Origin: Enterobacter cloacae
GTDB lineage: Bacteria; Pseudomonadota; Gammaproteobacteria; Enterobacterales; Enterobacteriaceae
NCBI RefSeq assembly: GCF_013375935.1
Contig: NZ_CP056117.1
Span: 1,426,001 to 1,490,000 of the forward strand
DNA: 64,000 nt
Reading direction: 5' to 3'
In this document: positions 57,571 through 64,000 of the stretch, piece after piece
How positions within the stretch are numbered: the stretch's first letter is position 1
How the letters are laid out: each line of letters opens with the position of its first letter
Position numbers and translations under genes: made by a program
The notes under the pieces: model-generated
Told to the model about the DNA's origin: nothing
Database searches by the model: none
What the model saw: only the letters and a program-made list of their open reading frames with translations

Positions 57571-57607
57571 GATGCCCTCACCCTAACCCTCTCCCACAGG
57601 AGAGGGG
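57571..57607 (-). repeat. Intergenic palindrome family, copy 9 (reverse)
   Basis: GATGCCCTCACCCTAACCC then TCTCCC-acag-GAGAGGGG, between convergent yhfA and prkB, ending 6 bp before the prkB stop. Confidence 0.86.
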
Positions 57608-57613
57608 ATATGA

Positions 57614-58480
57614 TTATGCGATCTGCTTCCCTTCCATCAACCGCTGTACCAGCGGCGTCATGATCAGCTCCATCGCCAGCCCCATTTTTCCGCCCGGCAC
57701 CACTAACGTATTCATATGCGAAATAAATGAACCCTGCAGCATCGCCAGCAGCCACGGGTAGTCGATGCCTTCCAGATTGCGGAAGTGGATCACCACGAAG
57801 CTCTCGTCCAGCGACGGAATGCTTTTTGCGGCGAACGGGTTTGAAGTGTCTACGGTAGGGACGCGCTGGAAGTTGATATGGGTTCGGGAAAACTGTGGCG
57901 TCAGGAAGTTGATGTAATCTTCCATGGAACGTACTACCGAGTCCATCACCGCCTCGCGAGAGTGCCCGCGCTCGCTGATGTCACGCGTCAGCTTCTGGAT
58001 CCACTCAAGGTTAACAATCGGCACCACGCCCACCAGCAAATCCACATGGCGCGCCACGTCGTGCTGTGGCGTGACCACGCCGCCGTGCAACCCTTCATAA
58101 AACAGCACGTCAGTCGGTTCCGGGAGAGGCTGCCAGGGCGTGAACGTGCCCGGCACCTGATTCCAGGGCACGGCTTCATCGTAGGTGTGCAGATACTTGC
58201 GGGACTGTCCGGTACCGCTCTGCCCGTATTCACGGAAGGTTTGCTCCAGCAGGCCGAAGTCATTGGCCTCCGGTCCGAAGTAGCTAATGTGTTTACCCAG
58301 ATCGCGCGCCTTGCGGATGGCCATGTCCATCTCCGGGCGCGTGTAGCGGTGAAAGCTGTCGCCTTCCACCTCTGCCGCCCGTAAATTCAGCTGTGCGAAG
58401 ATCTTGCGAAAGGCGAGGCTGGTGGTGGTTCCCGCCCCGCTCGAACCCGTAACGGCAATAACCGGATGTCTGGCAGACAT
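57614..58480 (-). CDS. prkB: Phosphoribulokinase-like protein PrkB
   Basis: P-loop kinase resembling phosphoribulokinase; the organism has no visible Calvin cycle here, and the E. coli function is unknown. It has 288 residues (E. coli 289). P-loop variant GSSGAGTTT (12-20), EGDSFHRY and FYEGLHGG match the PRK/uridine kinase superfamily. In the order prkB-yheU-yheT conserved with E. coli; 30 bp after yheU. Confidence 0.93.
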   Translation of the reverse strand: MSARHPVIAVTGSSGAGTTTSLAFRKIFAQLNLRAAEVEGDSFHRYTRPEMDMAIRKARDLGKHISYFGPEANDFGLLEQTFREYGQSGTGQSRKYLHTYDEAVPWNQVPGTFTPWQPLPEPTDVLFYEGLHGGVVTPQHDVARHVDLLVGVVPIVNLEWIQKLTRDISERGHSREAVMDSVVRSMEDYINFLTPQFSRTHINFQRVPTVDTSNPFAAKSIPSLDESFVVIHFRNLEGIDYPWLLAMLQGSFISHMNTLVVPGGKMGLAMELIMTPLVQRLMEGKQIA

Positions 58481-58510
58481 AGCAACTCCCTGACTGGAAA
58501 GGTTTAAAGA

Positions 58511-58729
58511 TCAGCCATGAAACGCGTTGCGGGGCATAATATTGACCGTCTCATGCAGTTCGGACCATACCAGCACCACGTCGCCGCTCTTAAGCTGGCG
58601 CTTAACATCGTTGACCTTTTGTTCAAGCGAACGTTCATGTTCACCATAATCGGTGCCTTCGCGCAAGACAAAGCTTTCAATCAGGTTATCGAGCGTTTCG
58701 GGAGAGAGATCCTGCCAGGGAATAATCAT
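58511..58729 (-). CDS. yheU: UPF0270 protein YheU
   Basis: Small conserved protein of unknown function, 72 residues as in E. coli. It begins [20 protein letters not shown], the family signature. Charged, with no membrane segment. Its start overlaps the yheT stop by 4 bases. Confidence 0.93.
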   Translation of the reverse strand: MIIPWQDLSPETLDNLIESFVLREGTDYGEHERSLEQKVNDVKRQLKSGDVVLVWSELHETVNIMPRNAFHG

Positions 58730-59748
58730 TTTTTACCGTCCAGATAGGCCGTTAACCAGTCGGGTATACGCGTCTCAAGCCACATTTTTGGCCGACGCAG
58801 CGTGCCGCCAACAAAGCCCACGTGGCCGCCAAACTCGGTGAGCTGATACTCCACGTTATCCGGCAGATAGTCAGGGGCGGGGATCGAGTGATGATCCATA
58901 AACGGGTCATCTTTGGCGTGGATAATCAGCGTGGGTTTCGTGATTTGATTCAGCAAAGGCATGGCGCTGCACTGACGGTAATAGTCAATTGCATCGGCAA
59001 AACCGTGGATCTTTGAGGTGATCAAATCATCAAACTCGCGCAGGCGCTTCACGCGTTTGAGCTGTTGCAGCGTGACGGGCAGCGTGTCCGGATAGGCCTT
59101 CAGCTTGCGCGCGGCGTTAGCCTTCAGCAGGTTGAGCAGATACCGCTGATAAACCCGCGAAAACCCCTTTTCCATATGATAGCTGCACTGCTCCAGCATA
59201 AACGGCGCGGAGACAATAACCGCCGCGTCCAGCGGCACCGCGTCGCTCTCCTTCGCCAGCAGGCAGGCCAGCATGTTACCCCCCAGCGAATACCCCACCG
59301 CCGCCGTAGGCGCCGCGCCAAAATTGTCTCTCAGCCAGTGCAGGAACCAGGTGCCGTCCTCGGTTTCACCCGAGTGATAAATGCGTTTTTGCCGATTTGG
59401 CTCGCCGCTGCATCCGCGAAAGTGCATCACCACCCCAAGCCAGCCGCGGGCCTTTGCCGCCTCGATGAGGCCGTGCGCGTAAGGGCTGTGCAGGCTGCCC
59501 TCCAGACCGTGAAACACCACGAGACGGGGTTTATGCCTGGCCTGCTCTGGCGCTTCGCTCCAGGCGAGATCCAAAAAGTCACCGTCCGGCAGGTCAATGC
59601 GCTGCCAGTGGGGGTTGAACTGCACCTTGCGGCGGATCAGGCGCGGGAGCATGGTTTGCAGGTGGGGGTTAGCCACACCGCGCATGGGCACGAACTCGGC
59701 GCTCTCTTCGGCTGCAATGTCGAAGTCTGAGGGAATGATTTGGGTCAT
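58726..59748 (-). CDS. yheT: Alpha/beta hydrolase YheT
   Basis: Predicted esterase of the AB-hydrolase YheT family, substrate unknown. It has 340 residues, as in E. coli. Nucleophile Ser154 in GYSLGGN, catalytic aspartate in HAKDDPFMD and histidine in FGGHVGF. Family start motif [11 protein letters not shown] at ~27-37. First gene of yheT-yheU-prkB. Divergent from mdcA, where E. coli has yheS. Confidence 0.94.
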   Translation of the reverse strand: MTQIIPSDFDIAAEESAEFVPMRGVANPHLQTMLPRLIRRKVQFNPHWQRIDLPDGDFLDLAWSEAPEQARHKPRLVVFHGLEGSLHSPYAHGLIEAAKARGWLGVVMHFRGCSGEPNRQKRIYHSGETEDGTWFLHWLRDNFGAAPTAAVGYSLGGNMLACLLAKESDAVPLDAAVIVSAPFMLEQCSYHMEKGFSRVYQRYLLNLLKANAARKLKAYPDTLPVTLQQLKRVKRLREFDDLITSKIHGFADAIDYYRQCSAMPLLNQITKPTLIIHAKDDPFMDHHSIPAPDYLPDNVEYQLTEFGGHVGFVGGTLRRPKMWLETRIPDWLTAYLDGKK

Positions 59749-59828
59749 AAGGGCGATGCTGATTCTTGTCAGAAATTAACTATACCTTCCGAATTGTACC
59801 CCGTTTAGCCCGTTTTTCCGAAACATGA

Positions 59829-59844
59829 ACTGATCCCGATCACA
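59829..59844. promoter_or_regulatory. Candidate CRP site in the yheT-mdcA region
   Basis: ACTGA-tcccga-TCACA followed by TTT: perfect right half and 3 of 5 in the left half relative to TGTGA-N6-TCACA. It lies ~133 bp before mdcA. No clear MdcR (LysR-type) operator could be recognised in 59749-59976. Confidence 0.4.
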
Positions 59845-59976
59845 TTTCCTTACCTTGTTTATTACTCTCAAGCTAATGATTCACTCCTACGCTTAATTGA
59901 TGCCTTTATCACCAGAGCGCACACTTTACTCAACGTTAAGCAAATCAGAATGATGTGCTGAATCAGGAGGTTAATA

Positions 59977-61632
59977 ATGTTATCTGGGCAAACACCCACC
60001 CGGCAATGGAACACCCGACGCAGCGAGAAAGCGCGTCGTCTGGCATCCGTACCGGTGCAGGGCAAGGTACTGCCAACCGGCGATCTTGTCGCCATGCTGG
60101 AAAAACTGATCGCACCAGGCGACAAAGTCGTTCTGGAAGGCAATAACCAGAAGCAGGCGGATTTTCTTTCCCGTTCACTGGCTGAAGTGAACCCGCAAAT
60201 TGTTCACGACCTGCATATGATCATGCCGAGCGTCGGGCGCAGCGAGCATCTGGATATCTTCGAGAAAGGCATCGCCCGCAAGCTGGACTTCTCCTTCTCC
60301 GGTACCCAAAGCCTGCGCATTTCGCAGCTGCTGGAAGATGGCCAGCTCGAAATCGGTGCGATTCACACCTACATCGAACTTTACTCACGCCTCTACGTCG
60401 ACCTTTCGCCAAACGTGGCGCTGATTGCCGGGTTTAAAGCGGACCGCAAGGGTAACCTCTACACCGGGGCGAGTACCGAAGATACCCCGGCGCTGGTGGA
60501 AGCTGCCGCGTTCCACGACGGCATCGTCATCGCACAGGTGAACGAGCTGGTGGACGACGAGTGCGACCTGCCGCGCGTCGATATTCCGGGCTCGTGGATC
60601 GATTACGTGGTTGTGGCGGACAAGCCCTTCTTCATTGAGCCGCTCTTCACCCGCGACCCGCGCCTGATTAAACAGGAACACATCCTGATGGCGATGATGG
60701 CGATTAAAGGCATCTACGCTGAACACCAGGTGCAGTCCCTCAACCACGGGATTGGCTTTAACACCGCGGCGATTGAGCTGCTGCTGCCCACCTACGGCGA
60801 ACAGCTCGGCCTGAAGGGCAAAATCTGTAAACACTGGATGCTGAACCCGCATCCGACGCTGATCCCGGCAATCGAAAGCGGCTGGGTGGAAAGCGTGCAC
60901 TGCTTCGGCGGCGAGCTGGGGATGGAAGAGTACATTCGCGCCCGTCCGGACGTGTTCTTTACCGGTGCCGACGGCTCCATGCGGTCCAACCGCGCCTTCT
61001 GCCAGCTGGCAGGCCAGTACGCGGTAGATATGTTTATCGGCTCTACGCTGCAGGTTGATGGCTACGCTAACTCCTCAACCGTCACCCGCGGTCGCCTCTC
61101 CGGCTTCGGCGGCGCGCCAAACATGGGCCACGATCCGCACGGCCGCCGCCACGCCACGCCGGCCTGGCTGAACATGATCACCGAGCCTGACCCAATGCAG
61201 CGCGGTAAAAAACTGGTCGTGCAGATGGTGGAAACCTTCCAGGCAGGCGTGAAGCCAACCTTCGTGGAAAAACTGGACGCCGTTGACGTCGCGAAAGCCT
61301 CCGGCATGCCGCTGGCGCCGGTCATGATTTACGGCGATGACGTTACCCACGTGCTGACGGAAGAGGGGATTGCTTACCTCTACCGGGCGAAAGATCTGGA
61401 AGAGCGTCGCGCCATGGTCGCCGCCGTGGCGGGCATCACCGATATCGGTCTGGGCGTGGATGCCAAACGCGTGGCGGAACTGCGCCAGAGCGGCAAAGTG
61501 GTCTATCCGGAAGATATGGGTATTCGCCGCACCGATGCCACCCGCTCTCTGCTGGCGGCGGGCAGCGTGGCCGACCTCGTTGAGTGGTCCGGCGGCCTGT
61601 ACAACCCACCTGCGAAATTCCGGAGCTGGTAA
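59977..61632 (+). CDS. mdcA: Malonate decarboxylase alpha subunit (ACP transferase)
   Basis: Exchanges acetyl for malonyl on the carrier protein MdcC (acetyl-S-ACP:malonate ACP transferase), first step of malonate decarboxylation. It has 551 residues, the length known for Klebsiella MdcA. Conserved GFGGAPNMGHDPHGRRHATPAW-region residues (~382-403) and CoA-transferase-like ECDLPRVDIPGSWIDYV are present. RBS AGGAGG lies 7 bp before ATG 59977. First gene of an operon in which each gene nearly touches or overlaps the next. Confidence 0.96.
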   Translation: MLSGQTPTRQWNTRRSEKARRLASVPVQGKVLPTGDLVAMLEKLIAPGDKVVLEGNNQKQADFLSRSLAEVNPQIVHDLHMIMPSVGRSEHLDIFEKGIARKLDFSFSGTQSLRISQLLEDGQLEIGAIHTYIELYSRLYVDLSPNVALIAGFKADRKGNLYTGASTEDTPALVEAAAFHDGIVIAQVNELVDDECDLPRVDIPGSWIDYVVVADKPFFIEPLFTRDPRLIKQEHILMAMMAIKGIYAEHQVQSLNHGIGFNTAAIELLLPTYGEQLGLKGKICKHWMLNPHPTLIPAIESGWVESVHCFGGELGMEEYIRARPDVFFTGADGSMRSNRAFCQLAGQYAVDMFIGSTLQVDGYANSSTVTRGRLSGFGGAPNMGHDPHGRRHATPAWLNMITEPDPMQRGKKLVVQMVETFQAGVKPTFVEKLDAVDVAKASGMPLAPVMIYGDDVTHVLTEEGIAYLYRAKDLEERRAMVAAVAGITDIGLGVDAKRVAELRQSGKVVYPEDMGIRRTDATRSLLAAGSVADLVEWSGGLYNPPAKFRSW

Positions 61633-62489
61633 TGAAACTTCTGCCCCGGATCCAGGTTGAAGGCGGTGCCGAATGGCTGGCGCGAACCGCCACGCAGTGT
61701 CTGATTGACGAAGCACGTTTAAGCCCGAAACCCGGTCTGGTGGACAGTCGGGGGAACGGCGCGCACCACGATTTATCGCTTGCGCTGATGGAGCGCTCCG
61801 CGCACAGCCTGACTCCCACGTTTCAGGCGCTGGCGCAGCAAAGCTGGCAGCGTCCGGCGGATATTGCCCTCCGGCAAACCGTTGGGCGCCTGGGGCGCGA
61901 CGGCGAGCGGCAGATGATGGCCGCTACCGACGGCGTAAACACCCACCGTGGCGCGATCTGGGCGCTGGGGCTGCTGGTGAGCGCGGTGGCGATGCTGGGC
62001 GGTGATGCCAGCGCGCAGGCCGTCGCTAACACCGCCGCCCGGCTGGCAAAACTCCCGGACGATGCGGCACCGAAGGTGTTCAGCAAGGGGTTACGCGCCA
62101 CGCACCGCTACCGCGTGCCCGGCGCGCGTGAAGAGGCGCAGCAGGCGTTTCCGCACATCATGCAGCGCGCGCTGCCGCAGCTTCGCCTGAGCCGCCTTAA
62201 CGGCAGCAGCGAAACGAACGCCAGACTCGACGCGCTGATGGCAATCATGACCTCGCTCACCGATACCTGCGTGCTGTCGCGCGCCGGAATGGAGGGGCTG
62301 GACGCCATGCAGAACGGCGCCCGGGCGGTGCTGAACGCCGGTGGATGCGCAACGCTCGCGGGGCAGCAGGCGCTGGCGCAGTTAGACCGCCAGATGCTAA
62401 CGCTTAACGCCTCACCGGGCGGCGCCGCAGACCTGCTTGCGGCCACGCTGTTTCTCGATCGCGTCGAAACGCCATATTCAAAGCATTAA
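61632..62489 (+). CDS. mdcB: Triphosphoribosyl-dephospho-CoA synthase MdcB
   Basis: Makes the precursor of the 2'-(5''-phosphoribosyl)-3'-dephospho-CoA prosthetic group from ATP and dephospho-CoA. It has 285 residues, CitG/MdcB family, with the conserved SPKPGLVDSRGNGAHHDLS (~33-51) and TNTHRGAIW-type VNTHRGAIWALG segment. ATG 61632 shares a base with the mdcA stop (TAATG). The open frame reaches further upstream, but inside mdcA. Confidence 0.94.
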   Translation: MKLLPRIQVEGGAEWLARTATQCLIDEARLSPKPGLVDSRGNGAHHDLSLALMERSAHSLTPTFQALAQQSWQRPADIALRQTVGRLGRDGERQMMAATDGVNTHRGAIWALGLLVSAVAMLGGDASAQAVANTAARLAKLPDDAAPKVFSKGLRATHRYRVPGAREEAQQAFPHIMQRALPQLRLSRLNGSSETNARLDALMAIMTSLTDTCVLSRAGMEGLDAMQNGARAVLNAGGCATLAGQQALAQLDRQMLTLNASPGGAADLLAATLFLDRVETPYSKH

Positions 62490-62498
62490 GAGGATGTT

Positions 62499-62798
62499 AT
62501 GGAAAAAATTACATTGACCGTGCCCGCCCGCCGCGAAGTAAGCGGCAGGGCGCTGGCAGGCGTCGTCGGCTCCGGGGATATGGAGGTGCTCTTCACCGCC
62601 GAACCGGGCCAGACCTTGACCGTTGATATCACCACCTCCGTCGACAACAGCCGCGGACGCTGGGAGGCGTTGTTCAGCCGCCTGGAAACCGTCAGCAGCC
62701 TGCCCGCAGGCAAACTGACCATCCACGACTTCGGCGCGACGCCGGGCGTGGCGCGCATTCGTATTGAACAGGTGTTTGAAGGGGTGAGCCATGCGTGA
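62499..62798 (+). CDS. mdcC: Malonate decarboxylase acyl carrier protein (delta subunit)
   Basis: Carries acetyl and malonyl groups on its dephospho-CoA-type prosthetic arm. It has 99 residues, the family length. Ser25 in GVVGSGDMEV corresponds to the attachment serine of Klebsiella MdcC. Starts 9 bp after mdcB with RBS GAGG; overlaps mdcD by 8 bases. Confidence 0.95.
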   Translation: MEKITLTVPARREVSGRALAGVVGSGDMEVLFTAEPGQTLTVDITTSVDNSRGRWEALFSRLETVSSLPAGKLTIHDFGATPGVARIRIEQVFEGVSHA

Positions 62799-63624
62799 TG
62801 ACAGCAGCTTTATCGAATTAAAAGCGCGCCAGCGTGCGCAGGCGCTGCTCGACGAGGGCAGCTACCGCGAACTGCTGGATCCGTTTGAAGGCATTATCTC
62901 TCCGTGGCTTGGGCCACAGGGGATTGTTCCGCAGGCCGATGACGGCATGGTGGTCGCGAAAGGGACCATCAACGGCCAGCCAGCGGTAGTCGTGGCGATT
63001 GAAGGTACCTTCCAGGGCGGCAGCATGGGCGAAGTTTCCGGCGCCAAAATGGCGGCGGCGCTGGAGCTGGCGGCGGAAGATAACCGCAACGGCATTCCAA
63101 CGCAGGCGGTACTGTGCCTCGAAACCGGCGGCGTGCGCCTGCAGGAAGCGAACCTTGGCCTGGCGGCGATTGCCGATATCCACGCCGCGATCGTTGACCT
63201 GCGTCGTTATACCCCGGTCGTCGGGATTGTGGCCGGAACCGTGGGCTGCTTCGGCGGGATGTCTATCGCCGCGGCGCTGTGCAGCTACCTGATTGTGACC
63301 CGCGAAGCGCGTCTCGGCCTCAACGGCCCGCAGGTTATCGAGCAGGAAGCGGGCATTGAAGAGTACGACTCCCGCGACCGTCCGTTTATCTGGAGCATGA
63401 CCGGCGGCGAAGTACGCTATGAAAGCGGGCTGGTGGACGCGCTGGTAGGCGACGGCGTGAACGCGGTGAAAGCCGCGATGAACGAGGCCATCGCGAAAGG
63501 CGTACCGGCGAAGCATCGCACCGATAACTATGACGATTACCTGAGCCGTCTGACGAATTTCGACACCCGCAAACAGGCCGATGCCGAACAGATTAAAGCG
63601 CTTTTTGCCCGGGAGGTGAAATGA
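62791..63624 (+). CDS. mdcD: Malonate decarboxylase beta subunit (malonyl-S-ACP decarboxylase)
   Basis: With MdcE forms the decarboxylase that turns malonyl-S-ACP into acetyl-S-ACP and CO2. It has 277 residues. Crotonase/carboxyltransferase fold; glycine-rich FQGGSMGEVSGAKMAAALE (~72-90) and VGIVAGTVGCFGGMSIAAAL (~144-163) form oxyanion-type loops. Overlaps mdcC by 8 bases and mdcE by 4. Confidence 0.95.
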   Translation: MRDDSSFIELKARQRAQALLDEGSYRELLDPFEGIISPWLGPQGIVPQADDGMVVAKGTINGQPAVVVAIEGTFQGGSMGEVSGAKMAAALELAAEDNRNGIPTQAVLCLETGGVRLQEANLGLAAIADIHAAIVDLRRYTPVVGIVAGTVGCFGGMSIAAALCSYLIVTREARLGLNGPQVIEQEAGIEEYDSRDRPFIWSMTGGEVRYESGLVDALVGDGVNAVKAAMNEAIAKGVPAKHRTDNYDDYLSRLTNFDTRKQADAEQIKALFAREVK

Positions 63625-64000
63625 TGAATAACGCAATAAGCCGTGGCGAACGCTGGCTGGAAACCCTCGCCCCGAACGCCAAACGTATTGAGGGGCTGTG
63701 CCCGTCCGTGCAGGCGGCAGACGGCGAGCTGAACGGTGAAACGGTGCGTTTTGTCGCCGTGGTGCCGGATGCCAACAACCACTTCCCGCGCGCGGCGAAA
63801 GGGGAAGTAGGTCTGCTGGAAGGCTGGACGCTGGCAAAAGTGGTCAGCGAAACCGTAGCCGCTGACGCTGATAAAGCCGTTAAGCGCCCGATTGTGGCGG
63901 TGATCGACGTCCCAAGCCAGGCCTATGGCCGTCGCGAAGAGGCGTTTGGTATCCACCAGGCGCTCGCGGGAGCCGCGGCCGCCTACGCCAACGCGCGTCT
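63621..64000 (+). CDS. mdcE: Malonate decarboxylase gamma subunit, N-terminal part (cut by window edge)
   Basis: Partner of MdcD in decarboxylation of malonyl-S-ACP. About 126 residues are present, from MMNNAISRGERWLETLAP to the edge; VAVIDVPSQAYGRREEAFGI is the recognisable MdcE segment. ATG 63621 overlaps the mdcD stop (ATGATGA); the second ATG at 63624 is an alternative. The rest of the operon (usually mdcG, mdcH, a transporter and mdcR) would lie to the right. Confidence 0.93.
   Translation, partial: MMNNAISRGERWLETLAPNAKRIEGLCPSVQAADGELNGETVRFVAVVPDANNHFPRAAKGEVGLLEGWTLAKVVSETVAADADKAVKRPIVAVIDVPSQAYGRREEAFGIHQALAGAAAAYANAR

Overview
The window is a stretch of enterobacterial chromosome. 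Nearly every gene matches Escherichia coli K-12 in identity, length and order: glpD-glpEGR, malT-malPQ, gntT-nfuA-gntX-bioH, feoABC, tex-greB, ompR-envZ, pckA, yhgE, yrfG-hslR-hslO, igaA, nudE, mrcA, hofMNOPQ, aroK-aroB-damX-dam-rpe-gph-trpS, yhfL, cysG-nirD-nirB, tsgA, ppiA, fic, pabA, argD, yhfK, crp, yhfA, prkB, yheU, yheT. Protein divergence from E. coli is moderate (CRP seems to differ at one residue), base composition is GC-rich, short palindromes of one kind recur between genes, and a malonate decarboxylase operon is present. Together these suggest Enterobacter or a close relative; the genus is an inference.

Layout. 1-2.7 kb: glycerol-3-phosphate regulon (glpD partial at the left edge, divergent glpE-glpG-glpR with an intact repressor). 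2.7-10.5 kb: maltose/maltodextrin regulator MalT and the divergent malPQ operon. 10.5-14.3 kb: gluconate permease gntT, Fe-S carrier nfuA, gntX, and bioH for biotin synthesis. 14.3-17.4 kb: ferrous iron uptake feoABC with Fur-like and FNR-like sites. 17.4-22.6 kb: tex, greB and the OmpR-EnvZ two-component system. 22.7-34.2 kb: pckA, yhgE, the Hsp33/Hsp15 heat-shock cluster, igaA, nudE and mrcA. 34.4-37.6 kb: hofMNOPQ, PilMNOPQ-like proteins tied in E. coli to use of DNA as a nutrient. 37.9-44.3 kb: shikimate genes aroK/aroB, the SPOR protein damX, dam methylase, rpe, gph and trpS, mostly closely packed or overlapping. 44.5-49.2 kb: small lipoprotein yhfL, siroheme synthase cysG and nitrite reductase nirBD. 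49.4-60 kb: tsgA, ppiA, an unusual fic gene, pabA, argD, yhfK, crp, yhfA, prkB, yheU, yheT. 60-64 kb: malonate decarboxylase genes mdcABCD and the start of mdcE, running off the right edge.

Three departures from the E. coli plan stand out. (1) The fic gene encodes a protein whose first ~28 residues match the N-terminus of the small Fic partner YhfG, joined in frame to a Fic domain lacking its usual first ~45 residues: an apparent antitoxin-toxin fusion created by deletion. (2) nirC, the nitrite channel gene that lies between nirD and cysG in E. coli, is absent; only 134 bp separate the two genes. (3) The mdc operon occupies the divergent side of yheT, where E. coli has yheS. In addition, about nine copies of a GC-rich palindrome lie between genes, mainly between convergent 3' ends, and one supplies the malT stop codon. 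No tRNA, rRNA, insertion sequence, prophage or CRISPR array was seen.
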